A stretch of 64,000 nt of DNA from Amblyomma americanum (Eukaryota; Arthropoda; Arachnida; Ixodida; Ixodidae), in assembly GCF_052857255.1 (NCBI RefSeq), contig NW_027526484.1, positions 1,089,501-1,153,500 of the forward strand, written 5' to 3'. Below, one piece after another: positions 21,480 to 30,740 of this stretch. A program made the translations under genes and the position numbers. The notes below the pieces were generated by a model that was not told where the DNA came from, did not search any database, and saw only the letters and a program-made list of their open reading frames with translations. The first letter of the stretch is position 1; each line of letters opens with the position of its first letter.

Positions 21480-21735
21480 GTGGCCGGCGATTGAGCGAGA
21501 GGCCTTTCCGATTGTGTAGCCTTTGGGGCGTCTAGATACTTGGCTGTTCGGTGCGAGCATCAATGTAGTCACTGATCGTAATCCTTTGACGTACCTGACA
21601 AGGTCGACGTCATCAAGCGCCCGCCTCACGCGATGGATTCTGGCTCTCCAAAAGTACGATCTGCAGTTCTCTCATATAAAGGGCTCCCTCAACAAATGTG
21701 CTGATGCTCTTTCGAGGCTGGATAGCGACGTTTGA
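21480..21735 (+). pseudogene. RNase H C-terminal part of the Gmr1-like element
   Basis: Resumes after the Harbinger insertion with KWPAIEREAFPIV, then one frameshift near 21520. It continues TWLFGASINVVTDRNPLTYL (Asp of the RNase H site) and ends DLQFSHIKGSLNKCADALSR LDSDV at a TGA (21733-21735). This ends pol: nothing like an integrase follows, confirming that integrase is upstream. Confidence 0.85.
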
Positions 21736-22238
21736 AGCTGAAAAAAGGAGAAGGGAGTACCGTTGTTGTAGTATGGTACTCAAGTGCAAGAGCTAACTCA
21801 GGTGTGGTAGCGACCGACATGGCGGACTGAGTTCGTGCAGGACAGGGCCCTGCCTTGATGTGTGTTTGCGCGTGATTGACTCTGATTCATTATTCGTCGT
21901 TTAGTGTGGCATGTCGGTGAAATTCGCTGCATTGGTATGCTTCAAGTTATACGGTGTTAAGTTGGGACCGCGATTCAATGCGCTGACATATTTCTTCATC
22001 GCACTGTACGAATGCCTCGAAAGTGCGTCTTGCAATTTGCGTGTATATGTTTCTACGAAAACTATCGGGACCATTGTGAAGACTTAAGTTGCTTTTGTTA
22101 GATGTGGTAGTTGTGTATATTATCGATGTGCTTTTTCCGTATATTTTGGTTCGTACGTCCCTTCGCACTTTTTCATTGTTGTAACGCGCTTTGTGTTGTG
22201 CGTACAGCGAGTGTACGCACAATATTCTCGGTAAGGAG
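21736..22238 (+). other. Untranslated 3' region of the Gmr1-like element
   Basis: A purine-rich tract AAAAAAGGAGAAGGGAG lies at 21741-21757 and a second short purine stretch, GGTAAGGAGG, abuts the 3' LTR. The latter position fits a polypurine tract. No protein similarity seen. Confidence 0.5.
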
Positions 22239-23075
22239 GAGTTGTCGAGCTGTTGCTCAGGGACTGATCGCGCGCGCACCCCGAAGCCGGTGGCTTGGCC
22301 CTCTTGGTTGATGTGTGTTAGCTGTTTTTGGGGCTCCTCGAGAAGCCGCCATCCAGGTGCCGCGGAAATGGATTTGTTTTGAGACAAACGCGGCAGATGA
22401 CGGCAACGACGGTTAACCGGCAGTGAGGAGGCCCGTCCTTGTAAAGTCGCACTCGGCCGCAAGACGCGGCCGACGCGCGGACCCCTGGGGTTTCGAGAGG
22501 GGGTCGCGTATAAATTTATTGCTTTCAACGGCGGACCGGCCGCGGGACGGGACGGAAGCCTCGGAGCAGGCAGCGGAAGTGGGGAGCGCAACCAGGGAAG
22601 TGTGCGTGGTTCGGACTGGGTGTTCGGTTTCCCTGAGCTTCCGCTGGCGCTTTTAGTGATTTTGTGTCTCTGTGCTGTAACCAAGCGGAAATGCGGAACG
22701 TCTTCGTGGAATGCGCGCGGTGCCCGCGCGACAACAACAACGTGAGCACCGGCGTGCTATTGGCTCCTTCAGTTTGAACGAAATTCTGATTGGCTCTGAG
22801 AAGCACATTTCCTATTGGTTATAAAAAGGGTCCCCAGAATGCTGGGTGAAGGGATTTAAGGGCGAGTTTTTGGCGCGAACGGGGAGATTGGAGATCGGAG
22901 GGCAGGTCGCCTTTGAGTGCCCGTACAATAAAGAGCTGGTGTTCCGAAGAAGTTGTCCAGTCTGTTCCGCAACGTGTCGCCGGATCACCGAACCATCAGA
23001 AGACTTCAGGATCAACACCATCGATCTGTCGATCACCAGCATTGATCGATCACTCACCCATCATCAAAATTAACT
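22239..23075 (+). repeat. 3' LTR of the Gmr1-like element
   Basis: Direct copy of the 5' LTR, starting GAGTTGTCGAGC and ending AAAATTAACT, followed by CGGGG. It has the AATAAA signal near 22926. Scattered substitutions and small indels separate it from the 5' LTR, so the insertion is not brand new. Confidence 0.85.
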
Positions 23076-23542
23076 CGGGGTCTCGGTTCTGGCAGTCTTG
23101 ATGTCATAGGTAGCATAAGAGGGCTCTCACACAGTATCCGCCCTCGCCGTTAGATGACGTTCTACGTCACACTTGCGGTATTACAGGACGTGCTACGTCC
23201 ACCGCTATAGACGAGGGTGGCGCTGGGGAACACTCTCATGCTTCGCTTACACGCAAAACATAAATACCCACGAAAGCTACAGATTGGACAGCCGTCGCCG
23301 TAGCTCAGTTGGTAAGAGCACCGGACGCGATATTCGGAGGTCGTGGGTTCGGATCCCACCGGCGGCGTGGTTGTTTTTCTGCTGGTTTATAAGTAATTTT
23401 TTTAAACCAATTCATTGGCATTAGAAATTAAATACAAACTAAAAAAACAGAAAAACATTCCCCTATGCACCTTCGTTTCGGTGATTGTTGGCTTCCTTAA
23501 TATGTTTGTCAAACGAGCCCCTCATTTCATTTGCCTTGTCTG

Positions 23543-23545
<3 letters not shown>
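23076..23545 (+). repeat. tRNA-derived tandem repeat, rest of unit 4 and unit 5
   Basis: GGGGTCTCGGTTCTGGCAG completes the unit broken at 14303. The next unit starts at GATGTCATAGG (23100). Its tRNA-like block (23291-23366) keeps all stems of a canonical cloverleaf: acceptor GTCGCCG/CGGCGGC, D stem GCTC/GAGC, anticodon stem CCGGA/TTCGG, T stem GTGGG/CCCAC. The unit ends in the TA microsatellite. Confidence 0.85.

Positions 23546-23598
<53 letters not shown>
23546..23598. repeat. (TA)n microsatellite hosting a Gypsy insertion
   Basis: About 53 bp of TA repeats. The next Gypsy element starts right after it, and its far LTR is followed by more TA repeats (29522-29539), so the element probably jumped into this microsatellite. 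Confidence 0.9.
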
Positions 23599-23600
<2 letters not shown>

Positions 23601-23962
23601 CCGCTAATATTTGCAGTGTTTGTCGTTCTTCAAAGCTGCTAGCACGCCACTTTATCGCTTTGTTTGCGATACAAGACGCGACCAGATTTATCCCGACTGA
23701 TCGCATCCAGGGAGAGGTGAATCTACGTTGTTCCAGAATGTTCTAGTAACTTTGAACACTTAACCTCGAAAGTTTGCTATCAGCTTTAAATTGAGCGCGG
23801 CCGACAGCGGCGGACATTCTGTTCGGCGACTGCCGAGCACGCTTGTGGCTACACCGCCGCCGAGTGATTCAGTCCATTGTGGGCGCAAGTCAGCCCATAT
23901 AATGAGATTTGTTTAGACACCATTTCGCAGCCTTTCTGCTCTCCGACTGCAGTTACCACTTC
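23599..23962 (+). repeat. 5' LTR of the Ty3/Gypsy element
   Basis: Starts TGCCGC and matches 29153-29515: CGCCACTTTATCGCTTTGTT, TTCCAGAATGTTCTAG, GCTTTAAATTGA, CCGAGCACGCTTGTGGCTAC and other blocks are shared. Several percent divergence by eye. The right limit is where the two copies stop matching (CCACTTC). Confidence 0.85.
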
Positions 23963-24175
23963 TTGACATCCGGTGTAGGTGCGGGGTGGCCTTCCATGTA
24001 CCGGACACCCTGTTCAAGTCGTGACATCAGCCCACTGCGCATCACACCGGAGGACAAGCCAACAGTTAACGGAGAAAGCAGACGTCTTCATGGAGACAAG
24101 CCTGACTTCAGGACCCTGCCGGACCGCATGCGGCAAAGACAGGGCACTGCTGCTGGCACCACAACCTCGTCAAAG

Positions 24176-25402
24176 ATGTCGACCCCGATCACACTGCAAC
24201 AGCCGCTGGTGCCGCCACCTTTCAGTGGATCTCTAGGCGAAGACACCGAAAAATTGTTCGACCAATTTGAGCGTGTGGCATCATTCAACAAGTGGGATGA
24301 TGCGGCAAAAATTGGACACGTATTTTTCTCACTGGAGGTCTCAGCACGTGCGTGGTACGAAAACCACGAGTGTCCCTGCTGACATGGGAGCTATTCAGGA
24401 AGGAACTTTTGAAGGTATTCACCAGTGTCGGGAGGAAAGAAAGAGCGAAATACAAAAAAAATACCACGTGACATGTCGTCACCAGTGTCGGGAGGAAAGA
24501 AAGAGCCGAACGACTTCTCGAGTCCAGAATCCAGCTTGCAAACGAGCCCGTCCGCGGTTACATTGAAGAGATGAAGCGCCTCTTTCGCCGCGCCTACTCC
24601 GAGATGACCGCGGAAAAAAAGTTCAGTTTTTAATGCGTGGCGTAAAAGAACAATTATTTGCCAGCTTCGTCCGCCAGCCGCCAAAAACGGTCAATGAATT
24701 CATGCAAGAAGCCTGCACCAATGAGAAGACCCTCGAAGTCCGGGCTCGGCAGTACAACCACCCTTCTGTCTGTACAATCCGTCTGGACACGACGACCACC
24801 ACCAGCGGCAACTTGCTGGAAGTTATCCGCGAAATTGTCCGAGAGAGCTACGCCGATTACTGCCATCCTCCCCACAGCCACAAGCAGCGACTCTGATGGA
24901 CGTGGTACGGGAAGAAGTGAAGCAGGCACTTGGCACCCCGACGGCCACAGAACCCCAGGTCAAGACCTACGCCGCTGCAGTAAGGACTGCTATGCCCCAA
25001 CGACAACCCCCACGTCCTCCTTGAGATGAGCCACTTGTTCCGCAACGCCGCCTCCCAGCTCCCGCCCGCCCAGCCTATGAGCGGCGCTCAAACACCAGGA
25101 AATGCGACTCCTGGAGGACTTCTGATAACCGGCCGTTGCGCTTCCATTGCAGTGAGGCCGGCCATAATCTTCGTCACTGCCTGTACCGACGTATCGATCT
25201 TCGAGGAGTTGCCGTTGACGCCCCACGACCACGCTTCGGCCAACGTCCGCAGGAAATCGACGAGTATCTGCGTCGAGAGGAGTACACGCCGAACCGCCTT
25301 TCGCGCTCACCATCGCCGTCAACCTCGCGCTTTGCGTCGCCACGCCGCAGCAGCGCAGCCGCGGTACGAGGAAGGTCTCCCAGCGCCCGCAGGCGAAGCT
25401 AA
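24176..25402 (+). pseudogene. gag of the Ty3/Gypsy element
   Basis: Starts at ATG 24176 (MSTPITLQQPLVPPPFSG). A capsid-like region follows (FDQFERVASFNKWDD ... ARAWYENH), then a frameshift near 24380. A 28-bp block TCACCAGTGTCGGGAGGAAA... occurs twice, at 24419 and 24479, exactly 60 bp apart, so a local duplication disrupts the frame. The capsid continues in other frames (RGVKEQLFASFVRQPP near 24633). The zinc knuckle near 25134 reads RFHCSEAGHNLRHC, with the first Cys replaced by Arg. An Arg/Ser-rich tail ends near 25402. Non-functional. Confidence 0.8.
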
Positions 25403-25656
25403 ATACAGCAACCTCTGGAGGTGAGGTTGCTCTTGAGCAAGGCGTCGAAGATCCTCCAACGACCATGCCTCACGAAGACGCCGCCCCCGACATGCCGACA
25501 CCGCATGCAATTACAACCTCGACCACGAAGCGAACCGCCTTCAAAACGACGCCACTATCGAGAAAAGCTTCGACGACACGTTCTACCCACGATTCCTACA
25601 CCCGATGAAGCCGTGACCCGACGCTCAGGACGACGTGCAACGCAAGAGCCAGGACG

Positions 25657-26115
25657 TCTGAGTTAGAAGTAGTTATCGACGGCCGGAAAGTTACCGCTCT
25701 ATTCGACACAGGAGCCGATTACACGGTGATGAATGGAAAATTCGCTGCTCAGCTGAGGGAAGTCATGACCGCTTGGGATGGCCCACAAATTCCCACCGCA
25801 GGGGGCCACCTCATTACGCCATCAAGACGATGCACAACGCGAGTGATTGTCAAAGGACATACCTATCCTGGGACATTCGTTGGGCTACGGCAATGTTCCC
25901 GCGAAGTGATCTTGGGAATGGATTTCCATAGTGAGCATCAGGCGATCATCGACCTGCGATCGCAGCTGATCACGGTTTCGACGGACGAGGTCATCTTCTC
26001 AATGAGAACTCTGGAAAATCACGTTGCCATGAGTGTCCTGGAGGAAGATGTGAGCGCCCCCTCCCGCCCCCCCCCCCCCCCCCACGCCACCGTTCAAGCG
26101 TTATCGCGACCGTAG
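25657..26115 (+). CDS. Protease region of the Ty3/Gypsy element
   Basis: Open frame with the aspartic protease motif ALFDTGADYTVM near 25699-25734 and the second conserved strand EVILGMDF near 25907. It runs on through a 13-base C run (near 26070), where slippage is likely, and ends at a stop at 26113. Confidence 0.75.
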   Translation, partial: SELEVVIDGRKVTALFDTGADYTVMNGKFAAQLREVMTAWDGPQIPTAGGHLITPSRRCTTRVIVKGHTYPGTFVGLRQCSREVILGMDFHSEHQAIIDLRSQLITVSTDEVIFSMRTLENHVAMSVLEEDVSAPSRPPPPPHATVQALSRP

Positions 26116-26242
26116 GTGCCACGATAGCCATTAACGCTGAAATCATCATCGAGGGCAACATGCAGTTGCTTCTATACTGTGGAATCAGCATCGCAAGAAG
26201 AATCGCACACTTCCGCAACGGCCAGGCCGAAGTACTGCTAAC

Positions 26243-27140
26243 TTGAGCGAAGAATGCCGGCACATTAACATAGGAACGATGATTCCTTTCTTCGACGAAA
26301 TATCCGACGTACGAGACTCCTTCACCCTCTCCGACCCATCCGCAGAAGATTCGCCTGACCGAGAGCACTCGCCCACTTCCGACGTCAACCCAGTCCTGCC
26401 CCGGAACAGACAAGACCAGATCCGCAATCTGCTTCAAAGCTACAGCGAGTGTTTTTCGTTATCACCAATGGTCCGACCAACGCCAATTGCCATGTATCGC
26501 ATTATAACCGACGAGCACGCCAGACATCTCCGTCAAAGCCCCTACTGTGCGTCGCCGCGAGAACGACAAGCCATCCGGGACCAAGTGGAAGAAATCCTTC
26601 GCGACGTCGTCATCCGGCTTTCAAATGGCCCATGGGCGGCACCGTTTGTTCTAGTTAAAAAGAAAGATGGCGCACTTCGATTCCGCGTTGATTACCGCCG
26701 CTTGAACAACATAACAAAGAAAGACGTCTACCCCTTTCCCCGCATTGACGACACACTGGACCGGCTCTGCAACGCCAAGTATTTCTCATCGATGGACCTC
26801 AAGAGCGGCTACTGGCAAATTAAGGTCGATGAAAAATATAGCGAGAAGACCGCCTTCATCAATCCGGATGGGCTCTTTGAGTTCAAGGTGATGCCATTGG
26901 GTCTCTGTTTCCCACCAGCGACGTGTCAGCGAGTAATGGATAGAGTGCTGGAAAGCCTGAAGTGGCAAATTTGTCTGGTATATTAGATGACGTCGTTGTC
27001 ATCGCTTCGAACTTTGAAGAGCACCTCAAAAGACTTCGAACAGTACTAGACGCCATCAAGTCTAACCTTCAAGTCTGGCCTAACCTTGAAAGCAGAAGTG
27101 CCACGTTGCCTATGAAGAGCTGCTGTTTCTAGGCCACATC
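26243..27140 (+). pseudogene. Reverse transcriptase of the Ty3/Gypsy element
   Basis: A long frame (26243-26986) shows the classic blocks VIRLSNGPWAAPFVLVKKKD, GALRFRVDYRRLN, SSMDLKSGYWQI and FEFKVMPLGL. A one-base loss at the catalytic YLDD (near 26980-26990) puts ILDDVVVIASNF into another frame. The thumb region (ELLFLGHIVSKEGARPDPQK) follows in further frames. The break at the active site abolishes function. Confidence 0.88.
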
Positions 27141-27186
27141 GTTAGCAAGGAGGGAGCACGCCCAGACCCGCAGAAAACAGCTGCTG

Positions 27187-27800
27187 TTGAACAATTTCCA
27201 CCACCGACCGATAAGAAAGCAGTGCGCAGATTTCCTCGGACTGTGCGTATATTGTCGACAATTTGTGAAAGACTTTTCACGCATCGCCGATCCCCTCACG
27301 CAACTCACGAAGGCAGATGTGCCATTTAAATGTGAAGCGCCGCAAGCAGAATCCTTCAAAGAGCTTCAGCGTCGTTTACAGTCTCCACAGATCCTCGCGC
27401 ATTTTGACCAAAACGCCCATACTGAAGTTCATACCAGCGCAAGCAATGTAGATCTAGGCGCCGTCCTCGTTCAAAAAACCAACGGGCTGGAGAAAGTCAT
27501 CGCATACGCTAGCCGCTCCCTTTCTAAGGCCGAAACTAACTGTTCGATAACTCAAAAGGTGTGCCTTGCCATCACCTGGGCTACGTCGAAATTCCGCCCC
27601 TACCTGTACGGACGACCGTTCAAGGTGGTCAGCGCTCACCACTCGCTCTGCTGACTTGCCAAATTAAAGGACCCCTCTGGCCTCCTCGCTCGATGGAGTC
27701 TCCGCCTCCAGGAGCTTCACGACACCGTCGTTTACAAGTTCGGACGCAAGCACTCCGACGCCGATTGCCTCTCAAGAGCCCCTGTACATACACGGCCGCG
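27187..27800 (+). pseudogene. RNase H region of the Ty3/Gypsy element
   Basis: Begins with the connection (RRFLGLCVYCRQFVKDFSRI) and RNase H (HTSASNVDLGAVLVQ; here Ser replaces the usual catalytic Asp of the TDAS motif). Then come VIAYASRSLSKAETNCSITQ and FRPYLYGRPFKVVSAHHSLC. A stop at 27652 interrupts it before the terminal DADCLSRAP, which is found near 27760 after the break. Confidence 0.82.
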
Positions 27801-27879
27801 GGACGATGATGAGGACGCCGTCCTGGGATCCATCAGCCCCAGATCTTTTCTACAGCAGCAACGTTCGCAACCCGACCTA

Positions 27880-29034
27880 AAACGCCTCATCGAGTTCTTG
27901 GAAGGCAAGCTTTCTTGACTCTCCGCCTCATTCAAGCGAGGACTGCCTTTACAGAATGATGTCCTTGTGAAGAACTCCGCAGCGAATAAAACAGCCTTCC
28001 TCCTTGTTGTACCTGCTTGTCTCCGCAAAGAAGTTCTACAGGCTTCACACGACGAGCCGACAACTGGACATCACGGGTTTACACGCACCCTCCGCCGCGT
28101 TCAAGACAAGTATTACTGGCCCCGACTGTCCGCCGATGTCGCACATTATGTGAAAACCTGCCAAGATTGTCAGCGACGAAAGACCTTCCAGCAGATCGGC
28201 ATGGACTTGCTTGGCCCTTTCAGAAAGTCAACGTTTGGAAATAAGTGGATCATCATAGCGACCCACTACCTGATCCGCTATGCCGAGGCAAAAGTCCTAC
28301 CGAACGGAACAGCAGCAGAAGCCGCCAAATTTTTCGTGGAGTGCATTCTTATGCGGCAAGGCGCCCCCGATGTGCTCATCAGGGACAGGGGAAGAGCATT
28401 CACGGCGGAACTAACGCAAGCCATCCTGCGTTACAGCCGAAGCAGCCACCGGAGGACAACTGGATACCATCCGCAGAAGAAAGGACTGACCGAGCACCTG
28501 AACAAAATCATCGCCGATACACTCGCCATGTAGGTAGCTGTCGAACTGAAGACCTGGCGCCATCCTGCCTTACGTCGTCTTCGCCTACAACACCGCTGTG
28601 CAGGAGACCACCAAGATGACGCCTTTTAGGCTCATCCATGGCAGGGAAGCCACGACCACGCTAGACGCCATGCTGCCCAACGTTACCGAAGAAGCGAACG
28701 TCGACGTCACCAACTACCTTCAACGCGCAGAAGCCCAAAGACTTGCCCGATTACGGATCAAACACCAGCAGTGGACCGGCGCCAGAGGCTACAACCTACG
28801 AAGTAGCAGCGAGGAATACAATCCAGGAAACCAAGTCTGGATTTGGACTCCCATTCGCCGCCGTGGATAGAGTGAAAAGCTTTTGCGCCGTTATTTCGGC
28901 CCGTACAAGGTTCTTCGTCGGCTAGGTGAACTGGAATATGAAGTCATCCCTGACGCAATGACTGCATCCCAGCGACGCCGCATACCACCAGAAGTTGTCC
29001 ACGTCGTCCGTCTGATGCCCTATTATGCGCGCTA
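27880..29034 (+). pseudogene. Integrase of the Ty3/Gypsy element
   Basis: The zinc-binding region spans ~28040-28175 (HDEPTTGHHG ... CQDCQRRK). A small deletion lies between it and the core. Core residues are visible: GMDLLGPF (first Asp), LIRDRGRAFTAEL (second Asp) and GLTEHLNKIIADTLAM (Glu), ending at a stop at 28531. Frameshifted continuation (ETTKMTPFRLIHGREA, ~28600) and a C-terminal VVHVVRLMPYYAR end at 29034. No chromodomain seen. Confidence 0.85.
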
Positions 29035-29152
29035 AAGGACGTTGCATTTCCACACTCTGTGTTTATTTTCGCACGATCCGTTTTGTTCGTTGCTAGCCGC
29101 CTTATTTGTTTTTATGCATGGGGTCGATGCTTCTTTGATGAGAGAAAAGTAA

Positions 29153-29515
29153 TGCCGCGAACCTTTACAGTGTTTGTTCATTCTTCAAAGCGGCCGGCCC
29201 GCCACTTTATCGCTTTGTTCGCGACGCAAGACGTGGCCAGATTTATCCCGATTGATCGCATCCAGGCAGAAGTGACCCTACGTTGTTCCAGAATGTTCTA
29301 GTTACTTTGCACGCTTTATCTAGAAATTTAACTATCAGCTTTAAATTGAACACGGCCGACAGCGGCGGGTATTTAATTCGACGACCGCCGAGCACGCTTG
29401 TGGCTACGCCTCCGCTGAGTGATTTAGTCCATTGTGGGCGCAAGTCAGCCCAAATAGAGTTTTGTTTGGACGCCATTTATGAGCCTTTCTGCTCTCCGGC
29501 CTGCAGCCACCACTT
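29153..29515 (+). repeat. 3' LTR of the Ty3/Gypsy element
   Basis: Direct repeat of 23599-23962, beginning TGCCGCGAACC after a purine tract and ending CCACTTC, followed by GAGGC and a TA repeat. Confidence 0.85.
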
Positions 29516-29582
29516 CGAGGCTATATATATATATATATAAAGTGATTTCTGGCAGCTGATTTGGTCATTATAACATAAAATA

Positions 29583-29713
29583 ACCAAAAATTGAAGCAAT
29601 ATAACAGGATTTAAATCACGACGTCTCGGCTCGAGGACCAGCCCTTTCCTCCAGCCTTGTCCTCCAGCCGAAACATCGTGAATTAAATCCTGTTATGTTT
29701 CTTCAATTTTTGG
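29583..29713. repeat. Inverted repeat with hammerhead-ribozyme-like core (1)
   Basis: Arms 29583-29631 and 29663-29711 are inverted copies with few mismatches, starting CCAAAAATTGAAG. At the inner ends lie GCCGAAACATCG (plus) and GCCGAGACGTCG (minus). On the minus strand these are preceded by CTGGAGGA and a short stem (GGCT/AGCC). This resembles the stem II plus GAAAC part of a hammerhead ribozyme, although the CUGANGA box is altered. Penelope-like elements have such motifs in their terminal repeats. Confidence 0.5.
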
Positions 29714-29883
29714 TGATTTTATAATATATATATATAAATGGAATAGAGATATAGAGTTTACAAACGGCGGATAAAGTAACGATCGTTATCGTTAATAGTA
29801 AAGATCGTTACATCTTCCACCATGTGTGAACTCTCCATCCGGATCCATTCGATCTTCTCCCCCAGCTTATATATATATATATA

Positions 29884-30117
29884 GGTTTGGTTTTATGGGG
29901 GTTTAACGTCCCAAAGCGACTCAGGCTATGAGGGACGCCGTAGTGAAGGCTCCGGAGATTTCGGCCACCTAGGGTTCTTTAACGTGCACTAACATCGCAC
30001 AGTACACGGGCCTCTAGAATTTCGCCTCCATCGAAATTCGGCCGCTGCGGCCGGGATCGAACCCGCGTTTTTCGGGCCGGCAGCCGAGCGCCGTAACCAC
30101 TCAGCCACCGCGGCGGC

Positions 30118-30118
<1 letters not shown>
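29884..30118 (-). repeat. Ruka-type tRNA-derived SINE
   Basis: Well-preserved copy. The minus-strand head reads GCCGCCGCGGTGGCTGAGTG, with B-box GGGTTCGATCCCGGCC. The body includes CGAAATTCTAGAGGCCCGTG, TAGTGCACGTTAAAG and GGTGGCCGAAATC, and the tail AAGCGACTC..GGACGTTAAAC. It ends in CCATAAAACCAAACC before a TA repeat. It lies between two microsatellites. Confidence 0.85.

Positions 30119-30213
<95 letters not shown>
30119..30213. repeat. (AT)n microsatellite
   Basis: About 95 bp of pure AT dinucleotides; frames through it are artefacts. Confidence 0.95.
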
Positions 30214-30214
<1 letters not shown>

Positions 30215-30216
<2 letters not shown>

Positions 30217-30350
30217 AGTTGAAGTACACTTGAGGAAACTTTTATTTACCAACGGGTTCCAACTGTGGACCGTTTTTCATCAGGGTAAGACACGGTCCAC
30301 TGTTCGAGACCGTTAGTAAGTAAAAGTTTCTTCAAAGTTTCTTCAACTCT
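30215..30350. repeat. Inverted repeat with hammerhead-ribozyme-like core (2)
   Basis: Arms 30215-30255 and 30310-30350 are inverted copies (GAGTTGAAG ... TTTATTTACCAACGG). On the minus strand the exact CTGATGA box lies at 30277-30283. A potential short stem II follows around a TCCA loop (ACGG TCCA CAGT-like). The plus arm gives GTTCGAGACCGTTAGTAA, close to GAAAC-GUUA-GUA. Both halves look like diverged copies of one hammerhead-bearing unit, as in Penelope-like element ends. Confidence 0.5.
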
Positions 30351-30386
30351 TCACTTATGTTATCAGCAGTCGCGGAAGTTTTCAAG

Positions 30387-30388
<2 letters not shown>

Positions 30389-30457
<69 letters not shown>
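30389..30457. repeat. (TA)n microsatellite
   Basis: About 69 bp of TA dinucleotides. Confidence 0.95.
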
Positions 30458-30465
<8 letters not shown>

Positions 30466-30467
30466 CA

Positions 30468-30663
30468 GCGGCGCCGCGGTGGCTGAGTGGTTATGGCGCT
30501 CGGCTGCTCGCCCGAAATACGCGGGTTCGATCCCGGCCGCGGCGGTCGAATTTCGGTGGAGGCGAAATTCTAGAGGCCAGTGTACAGTGTGATATCAGTG
30601 CACGTTAAGGAATCCCAGTGGTCGAAATTCCTGGAGGCATTCACTACGGCGTCCCTCATAGTC
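30468..30663 (+). repeat. Ruka-type tRNA-derived SINE
   Basis: Plus-strand copy with head GCGCCGCGGTGGCTGAGTGG, B-box GGGTTCGATCCCGGCC and the full body down to GGCGTCCCTCATAG. It is in inverted orientation to the copy at 29.9 kb, ~350 bp away, so the pair could form a large hairpin. The tail is replaced by the motif-bearing hairpin at 30667. Confidence 0.85.
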
Positions 30664-30666
30664 TCA

Positions 30667-30740
30667 GTCTTCTTCAGAGTGTTTTTGACGTGAGTCCCTC
30701 TCTGAAGAAGACTGGTCCCCAGTTGAAACATCAGTAAAAC
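30667..30740 (+). ncRNA. Hammerhead-ribozyme-like motif (3), Penelope-type
   Basis: On the plus strand: CTGAAGA (30702-30708, fits CUGANGA), a 5-bp stem II ACTGG-TCC-CCAGT (30711-30723), GAAAC (30725-30729), then ATCA-GTA. The last part allows the minimal C-G stem III and UA cleavage site typical of permuted type I hammerheads in Penelope-like elements. An inverted AGTCTTCTTCAGAG / CTCTGAAGAAGACT pair (30667-30680, 30699-30712) surrounds it. Activity cannot be judged without folding and an assay; no Penelope protein is present. Confidence 0.5.

Larger units (their letters stand above)
14304..23075 (+). mobile_element. LTR retrotransposon, Gmr1-like (integrase before reverse transcriptase)
   Basis: Complete element of ~8.77 kb (~7.1 kb without later insertions) with two LTRs. 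The internal order is gag - protease - integrase - reverse transcriptase - RNase H. RT and RNase H are of Ty3/Gypsy type, yet integrase lies upstream as in Ty1/Copia; among Ty3/Gypsy elements this order is the hallmark of the Gmr1 group. The element sits in a tRNA-derived repeat with a 4-5 bp G-rich target duplication (GGGG/CGGGG). The coding region has several frameshifts and stops plus two transposon insertions, so it is non-functional. Cellular role of intact relatives: cytoplasmic reverse transcription and integration. Confidence 0.85.
23599..29515 (+). mobile_element. Ty3/Gypsy retrotransposon with standard gene order, decayed
   Basis: About 5.9 kb with LTRs of ~363 bp and the order gag - protease - RT - RNase H - integrase. 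A purine tract GAGAGAAAAGTAA lies just before the 3' LTR at 29153. Pol is broken by several frameshifts and stops, including one through the RT active site. Its order contrasts with the neighbouring Gmr1-like element. Confidence 0.9.
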
